Of a stretch of 64,000 bases of DNA, positions 57,957-64,000 are shown one piece after another. Location of the stretch: positions 4,147,766-4,211,765 of the forward strand of contig NW_006494789.1 of the NCBI RefSeq assembly GCF_000471905.2, written 5' to 3'. This DNA is from Amborella trichopoda. Lineage: Eukaryota > Streptophyta > Magnoliopsida > Amborellales > Amborellaceae. The position numbers and the translations under genes were made by a program. A model generated the notes under the pieces. It saw only the letters and a program-made list of their open reading frames with translations, had not been told where the DNA came from and made no database searches. Position 1 is the first letter of the stretch. Every line of letters begins with the position of its first letter.

Positions 57957-57966
57957 TTTTTATACC
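57957..57966 (-). promoter_or_regulatory. TATA box of the antisense promoter (Element 1)
   Basis: GGTATAAAAA on the minus strand, in the context GCGGGGTATAAAAATGGGG, nearly the same as at 19067-19085 in Element 2. Confidence 0.65.
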
Positions 57967-58429
57967 CCGCAGTAATGAAGACTGCCCCTGACAAACTCAG
58001 AATGATGCTCCAATCCACTGCTCTTGATGGTGATAAGACCAAGCTGGGGCGGGCCCAGCCCGAGACCAGAAGCATCACCACCGCATGCCTCGTCAAGATT
58101 TGCGTCGTGTTCCTCGACAGGAGGATAGCGTCGCGCGCCTCATCAAGAATTTCACTGAGAGTGTCTCGCCCAAAGATCGTTACCGCATGGAACGTCGGGG
58201 CCTACTGCCGCGTGCTTCACCAAGGGACCTAACGCATCACCTAGGCTTACTAATGCATGTGCCACTCCACACTTGGTGCTGCGCGCATGCCTTGGAACTC
58301 CCCTTCAAACCATCGTCCCTCATCTTTAGGAAGTTCATTCCCTGCATTACAACCTCACTCCTCAAGGAACTCAGTCTCTAGTGATGACTCTATTCCCCAT
58401 GAAGTCGTATTTCCTTACCACGTACTCGA
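57967..58429. other. upstream region of the antisense promoter (Element 1)
   Basis: Non-coding. Matches Element 2 (18640-19060) in reverse complement over most of its length. Confidence 0.5.
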
Positions 58430-59350
58430 TCCGTGCTGCATGACCTTAAACTGCACAACCATAGTCCTTGTAACATGACTCAAAACTGTATGACCATGAT
58501 CCGAACTATACGACCTTAAACTATAGTGAAGGTCCAGTTGCATGACCTTAAACTGCAAAGTCCTTGTCACATGACTTTAAACTTACGACCATGGTCCAAC
58601 TGTGTGACCTTAAACCATAGTGCACGTCCTGGCCGCATGACAATAAAAAGCTTAGCACCATGGTCCAAACTATACAACCCTAAGCTATAGTGAAGGTCAA
58701 GTTGCATGACCACAAACTCCATGTTCCTAGCTGTATGACATTAAACTACATAGCCATGGTTCGAGTTTGAAGACCCTAAAACTGTAACACGCAGCACGAC
58801 AAATGGTCCATATGCATAACTCCAACTAGACCCCCAGCGGATTTAGATGCATGCAAGGGTTATACTCACCCCATTTTCTCTAGAGGGCTACAGTCATTCT
58901 TATCCCTTCAACCCACTGTGGGGTTCATCGGTGCTCTGGCCTGTCAGAGTTCCATGCACACTGATATTCATTGTCCCCGTGGAGTCACACTAGCCCTCCT
59001 AATCCCCAATGAAACCTCTACTGTTTACTACTCTTCGTAGGGTCATGACCTTCATCCACATCTCTTCACATGTGTGTAGCTTTAACTATCTTTATCCATA
59101 GGGAGTCAGATTGTTATCCACATACCTACCCCCTATGCAGCTCTACTGACATGAGGACTCGTATTCAATCTATGTTGCATGACCCTAAACTGCATAGCCA
59201 GGATCCAAACTATATGACCATAAACTGTAGCGAAGGTCTAGATGCATGACCTTAAACTGCATGACTTTAAACTGTGTAACCACGATCCAAGCTATATGAC
59301 CTTAAACCATAGTGCACGTCTTGACCGCATGACGTCAAACTGCTTTGCTT
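58430..59350 (+). repeat. 3' tandem-repeat array of Element 1 (about 32-bp monomers)
   Basis: CATGACCTTAAACTG and TATACGACCTTAAACTATAG variants recur at 58438-58790 and again at 59160-59350. The part between (58800-59150) has CCCCGTGGAGTCACAC-type words and no gene. Same monomer as in Elements 2 and 3. Confidence 0.85.
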
Positions 59351-60270
59351 AGGTTTAGGAGGCTCGACCTTAAAACATGCCTCATCAACTGCACACCCCT
59401 TTCATGTGCATCTTCATGCACACTTTTCCTGACCGATCCATTTCTATGCGTGCACCCTCTTCTTCACCTTCCCTTTGAGCCTACTTAGGCGAACACACCC
59501 TTTTCATGCATCTCCATGCTCATCTTCCCCAGCTGGCCCATTCGTATGCGCAATGACCTCTACCTTCCTTCATCATTCCCCAGTGAATCTTACCCATGCT
59601 CACCAAATTGCAAGCCATCTCGTCACCCACACTCGCCGCCAACTAGTGGGTTACCACTTTTCACCCACCATCCAATCAAAACTCTCTACATGAAACTTCA
59701 TGCCATCTTCTCATGTGGGTCAAAGTCATCCCCAAATTCACTTTATGGCCTCTACAGACTGCCATTCCTCATTATTATGGTCCAGTTGTATGACCCTAAA
59801 ACTATAGTGCACGTTTTGGCCGCATGACGTTAAAAGGCTTCGCACGGGTCTTGAAGGCACGACCCTAAGCACGCCTTCTCAAAAAAGGGGCATGGCGTAC
59901 AACTAGACAAGTGAAAGCCAGGAGTAAAAATGACAGACGAGCATGGTCACGAAACCATGAGTAAGAGAGTTCCATGGAAAGAAAAATCCAGGCACAGTGG
60001 AAACCCCAAAACGGAACCGTGAGTAAAAATGGATGACAAGGATGGACATGACCACAGGTCATGGGTAAAAGAGCCCAGAAATAACAGAAGTTGGTGAAAC
60101 CGTCTTTACGATCCCACTTCTCTTATGCAAGTGAAAACCTACGAAAGGGCGCTTGGACCGACAAGACAAGCTGACGCATGACTACCGCCCTAGCCGACAT
60201 TCAATTTCCAAATGGTCATGATGCTACTAAGGTCTGCCTAAAATTCTTAAAAGCCAGCATCTAGTCGCAG
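59351..60270 (+). other. non-coding 3' region (Element 1)
   Basis: Contains the CATGAGTAAGAG/CATGAGTAAAA block (59930-60060) shared with Elements 2 and 3. No supported gene. Confidence 0.55.
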
Positions 60271-60274
60271 GCCA

Positions 60275-60600
60275 GATGGCTTGTCAGGGAGTGAGAGCCT
60301 CATAAAATCTCCCTAGTTTCCATGGCTCGTCAGGGAGTGAGAGCCTCATAAGATCTCCCCAGTTTCTATGGCTCGTCCGGGAGTGAGAGCCTCATAAGAT
60401 CTCCCCAGTGTCCATGGCTCATCAGAGGGTAATAGCCTCATAAGATCTCCCCAGTTTTCATGGCTCGTCAGGGAGTGAGAGCCTCATAAGATCTCCCTAG
60501 TTTCAACGGCTCGTCAGGGAGTGAGAACCTCATAAGATCTCCTTAATTTGCATGACTTGTCGGGGAGTGAGAGCCTCATAAGATCTCCCCAGTTCAGCAA
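60275..60600 (+). repeat. 46-bp tandem repeat (Element 1, 3' region)
   Basis: Seven copies of CATGGCTCGTCAGGGAGTGA followed by GAGCCTCATAAGATCTCCCC and AGTTTC; copies at 60321, 60367 and 60413 are exactly 46 bp apart. Counterpart of 16150-16460. Confidence 0.9.
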
Positions 60601-60991
60601 CAACACGAGTCCTTGAGGGTGAGGACGATGAGGAAAAGATCCCTCCATAAATGCTAAGGACCATCACGAAGGCAAGAAACTGACAAGGCCAGGATTTCCA
60701 TAGGATTCAGGGTATGTCTCGCCAAAACCCTCTAGCCAGCATGGGACCAGAATTTCGGGAAGGGCCAGAAGCCCCCACTTGGACTCCGCTAGATGGGACC
60801 TACAAGGATACCCTGTGCATTAAAGCCAAACCTGGAGTAGCAGCAGACCATACCAACCAGAGGTTCATAGCATTTGGCCTTCAAAAAGGCCTGATAGTCC
60901 TTGAGGGTGAGGACTTCGATAAGATCCCCCAAAATTCCTGAATGAGTGCGCCTCTCCATTCTCTAAAAGGACAACATTCGGCTGGGCATGC
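60601..60991 (+). other. 3' end of Element 1 interior with polypurine-like tract
   Basis: Two CCTTGAGGGTGAGGAC words (60610 and 60900). The sequence next to the LTR is AAAAGGACAACATTCGGCTG then GGCATGC; Elements 2 and 3 have the matching CAACATTTGGTGGGGCATGC and CAACATTCAGTGGGGCAAGC. Confidence 0.55.
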
Positions 60992-63625
60992 TGTTGGAAG
61001 GTATTTTTCATCAACATGAGGCCCCCGCTCAATAAAGGCCTAGCAAACAGTGGAAATTTTGACAGTCTGATAAGAGCCCCAGAACCGGCCAAGATCTTCA
61101 TGAGGTCTCTCAAAATTTCCCTGCCAAGTTTAGTCGCATTTCAACATGTCTAAAGCAGTGTCGAATGAGGAACAGTTCTGGCATAATCGGCCTCTAGCAC
61201 CCTGAAATGGACCCCTACAACTAGAGCTACACTTTCAGCATCTTAAATTACTGTGGGACCACCACCATTGGATTCGACTCAGTTGAAAACCCCAGCGGTC
61301 AAGTTTCAACTCAAACGATGATCCAAGAAGAAGTTATAGGCCAAAGAGTGAAACAAGAGAAGCCGCACGCTATTCTCGTGCGGCCACCCTGCAACACCAC
61401 GCCATTGAACACAGTCATGAGCAGTGACTTTCTATGCTGAGATCTCACTTGTCCCAAGTTAGATCGCGCTCAAATTTGGTGAGCATGTTCGTATAGTAAA
61501 GACGAGCGATTTGATATGTGGCACGCCCCGTGACGACACCCGAGAGTAAAGAAACGCTAGAGAGAAGTTGCTAATCCGTGAAGAAAGTGCAGAAAATTCA
61601 GCAGCATTGTGCTTAACTCGATTGTCCAAATCACGCTACTTGTGAACCCGATAGACGCGAGACTAATTCCATTGCGGGCGTAAGGTCTCAAGCCATCTCT
61701 GACCCGAACCCTGTACATGATGAACTGTCAGATTATGCACACGAAGCCGACGAACACACTGCAAATTTTGTCACCGGATTCCTTGATTCCTGCAAAAATT
61801 CCAAACTTGCAAAATCTTCATTGGGGCACAAAATCAAGTTGTGTTTGTTGCCCCGTGATAGTAGCGGCATGCTCAATGTGATTCAGCGAAGAAAACACAT
61901 AAAAACATCAAGGAAAAAGCACACTATCAATCCAAAATTTCAAGATCTATTCAAATTTCAAGTCACATGATTGTGCACCAAAAACACTATCCATGGCTCA
62001 AAGTTGGTATCAAATCGATCACCATTTTGAGCTCTACAAGAAAAAAATCATCTTACAATCAACTAGACATCAAAACGACCCCGGATCAGCCATGCAATAT
62101 CACGTAAGTTCTAGGTCAACACAGGGACTGTTCTGAAATTCCACAACTTGTTAAGAAGGGGAAAATTTGTAATTTTGTTCACTATTTTCTAATTTCTTTT
62201 AAATCAATGTAATCTTAATTTCCGCTAGTTGGGTTACTTTTGATCATCCACCCATGTTTGGGGCATACTTTTATATATACGTTCTGCATTATACATAGAA
62301 AGGAGAGACAAATACATACACAAGAGAGAGTTTTCACTTAATACAAGTATCTCTTTCTTATCATTATTGTGTCACGTTTGAGAGACAAAGTGCGGTGAGA
62401 GAAATTTTTTACCTATACCCCTAGGGTTGAGGTAAACCTTCTCTCTCTTTTTTTTCGTTTCTTCTTCTCTCTCTCTCCTCCCCTCTCTTCTCTCTCTCTT
62501 CTCCCCTCTCTTCTCTCTCTTCTTCATCTATGTTCCTTGCGGAGGTCGTGCACAGCAGTGGCAGTGCCGTGCATGCCTCTTCCCTGGCCCCACAGGTTGT
62601 TCATGACGATGGAAGTGCCATGCACGAGTCCCCCTCCCCTTCTATTCATTTGCCTCTTTCTTCCAGTGAAATCTTTAGATGGCGCTGCCAATGGCCGCTC
62701 ACAGACGTAGCTATGACGTCTCGACAAAGAACCCAGATGGGGAAGTTTGTTGCTGCCTGCAGGGGTCTTCCTCTACTGTGCGTTTAGTGAAGACAACGAT
62801 ACCTATTGCCACCCGCTAGAGGCTCTGACAACACCCATTGTCGTCCACGAGCTTCCTCTATGCGTTTGGTGCCTATCGTCGTTCTTCCTGCGCCCCACGC
62901 CTCTCGTCGTGCGACCTAGGAGAAACCATCGTCATGTGCCTCATCAGGAGTCAGCGTCGTCCACAAGGGATGTGTCGTCTCCTCATGTTGTCAACGGCGA
63001 TGCCTATTGACGTTCAGACTTCTCTTCTCTTTGCTATCTCGCCCTCTTCTCTTCATCCCTTTCTCTTCTCACTTGACTGAGGATAGACTTAGCTCATCAA
63101 CGTTGTGCCGACCTCAGTTTCGAGTAGTATTGCCACTGTGCTGGTCCTGTGAACCATGCTCGTCTTGCTACCACTCCGAGCCGGTAATTTCTGGCCGTCA
63201 CGCTGGTCTCGCCCCTCCATCAAGCTTTCTTCTCTTTTTTATTTTTTGTTGACCCTTTCACTTCATCGCCTTCTCATATGAACGTGCATTGCTCTAAGAC
63301 AAGAGTGGGTCACTTTGCACTTGCCTTGCAAATTAACCATAGAAGTGTTGTGCAGAAAATAAGAGGATTAAAAGTGAAGGGAGGTGATTCCGAACTAGCT
63401 CAAGCAGTTGCGAGGCTTTCTTCGTTATTTTAGAGGATGCCCACACGAGCCAGCCTGAGTAAGTCCTGAAGTCACCTAAAATTCCTCTCTCATTGGTTGG
63501 TATACCTACCCTTGCCCTTGAGCAAGGTTTCAAGAGAGTGATCTCAAATCCCGGGATCACCAGAAACCCGTGACACGTGCCACCAGATCACCTAGATTTA
63601 GAGGTGAGATCGATGCACCTAACCA
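60992..63625 (+). repeat. 3' LTR of Element 1
   Basis: Starts TGTTGGAAGGTATTTTTC, ends CACCTAACCA at 63625, then the 64-bp tandem repeat resumes. Matches 9154-11706 throughout. An 85-codon ORF at 62530-62787 corresponds to that at 10670-10927 in the other LTR. Confidence 0.9.
62271..62280 (+). promoter_or_regulatory. LTR TATA box (Element 1, 3' LTR)
   Basis: TTATATATAC after CATGTTTGGGGCATAC, as in the 5' LTR. Confidence 0.65.
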
Positions 63626-63745
63626 ATTATTAGTGGTCCATTAGTCAATACTTTCTTTGCACAATGTTTATTCACTGTTTATCAAGGTGATGACTAATGG
63701 TCAATCGGTCAAGACTTTCTTTGCACAATGGGCACTCATCGATTC
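63626..63745. repeat. 64-bp tandem repeat, right half
   Basis: A full unit 63631-63694 ending ATCAAGGTGATGAC, then part of another (GGTCAATCGGTCAAGAC, CTTTCTTTGCACAATGG). Matches 9017-9153 unit for unit. Confidence 0.8.
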
Positions 63746-64000
63746 TCTAATGGAGCTCACCACGCTTCTACTGCGTGTGCTTCCTACGGCTGACCCATAT
63801 CAAACTTTTTTGTTTCTTCCTTCTTCCTCATGGTTGAAGGGATCTCCTAGCACTTTTAAGTCCCGTACCTTCTTACCTTCCAGAAACTTTACTAGGTCAT
63901 ATGTGTGATTTTTATGCAATGATATATCTCATTTTATATAGCTTTAACCCACACCCCTTTATGTTTGTCGGCCTGACATCCTGGTAAATGTTTGGTCCTC
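63746..64000. other. unassigned sequence at the right edge
   Basis: No gene, repeat or transposon motif recognised. Confidence 0.4.

Larger units (their letters stand above)
9154..63625 (+). mobile_element. Element 1: Tat/Ogre-like Ty3/gypsy element, split by Element 2
   Basis: Parts are 9154-13102 and 51901-63625, about 15.7 kb without the nested insertion. The two LTRs (9154-11706 and 60992-63625) start TGTTGGAAGGTATTTTTC and end near TAACCA. A tRNA-Arg-type primer site follows the left one and a polypurine-like GGCTGGGCATGC precedes the right one. The flanking 5-mers are ATGAC (9149-9153) and ATTAT (63626-63630); they match at three of five bases and occupy the same phase of the 64-bp repeat. 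It encodes gag and protease but no RT or integrase. Gag-side sequence breaks off at 13102 and resumes at 51901 in the correct register. Confidence 0.85.

Overview
The window looks like nuclear DNA of a flowering plant with a repeat-rich genome. Almost everything I can recognise is LTR retrotransposon: one decayed Ty1/copia element, a second copia LTR, three large Ty3/gypsy elements of the Tat/Ogre type, and one truncated chromovirus-like gypsy element. I see no host gene, rRNA, tRNA or CRISPR array. Every retrotransposon coding region carries stops and frameshifts, so all should be read as pseudogenes. Species cannot be told from the sequence.

Layout. Bases 1-3100 are AT-rich with no gene. 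A Tork/Tnt1-like copia element runs from about 3100 to 7880 on the + strand (gag, protease, integrase, RT, RNase H), with about 0.63 kb inserted in its RT. A minus-strand copia LTR follows (7967-8628). From 9154 to 63625 the window is one nest. Element 1 (+ strand, 9154-63625) was split at 13102/51901 by Element 2 (- strand, 13103-51900). Element 2 was split at 26098/43682 by Element 3 (+ strand, 26099-43681) and at 20607/25241 by Element 4 (+ strand, 20608-25240). Order and boundaries rest on paired LTRs, tRNA primer sites inside the 5' LTRs, near-matching 5-bp flanking duplications, and coding sequence that resumes across each insertion. Element 1 itself sits inside a 64-bp tandem repeat that continues in phase on both sides.

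Elements 1, 2 and 3 share one plan: LTR of 2.3-3.4 kb, a primer site I read as complementary to tRNA-Arg, a conserved reading frame upstream of gag, gag, C-X2-H-X4-H-X4-C knuckles, then a long 3' region that holds a TATA-type promoter pointing the opposite way and tandem repeats. They divide the enzymes between them. Elements 1 and 2 keep gag and a retropepsin (DGG active site) but show no RT, RNase H or integrase. Element 3 keeps gag, RT, RNase H, a second archaeal-type RNase H and part of integrase, but I cannot find its protease. Element 2 carries a long acidic, coiled-coil antisense ORF behind the reverse promoter; it was later split by Element 4. Element 4 keeps a full 3 kb 5' LTR, 250 bp of gag and 1.2 kb of its 3' LTR.

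The most unusual structures are arrays of repeated stem-loops. The 5' LTR of Element 3 holds about 18-20 units of roughly 50 bp, each with an inverted repeat whose two arms have changed together; the 3' LTR lacks the array. The LTR of Element 4 has a different repeated stem-loop. The core word of the first array, containing RCCGAC, also recurs in Element 3's internal region and in the unrelated Element 4 LTR.
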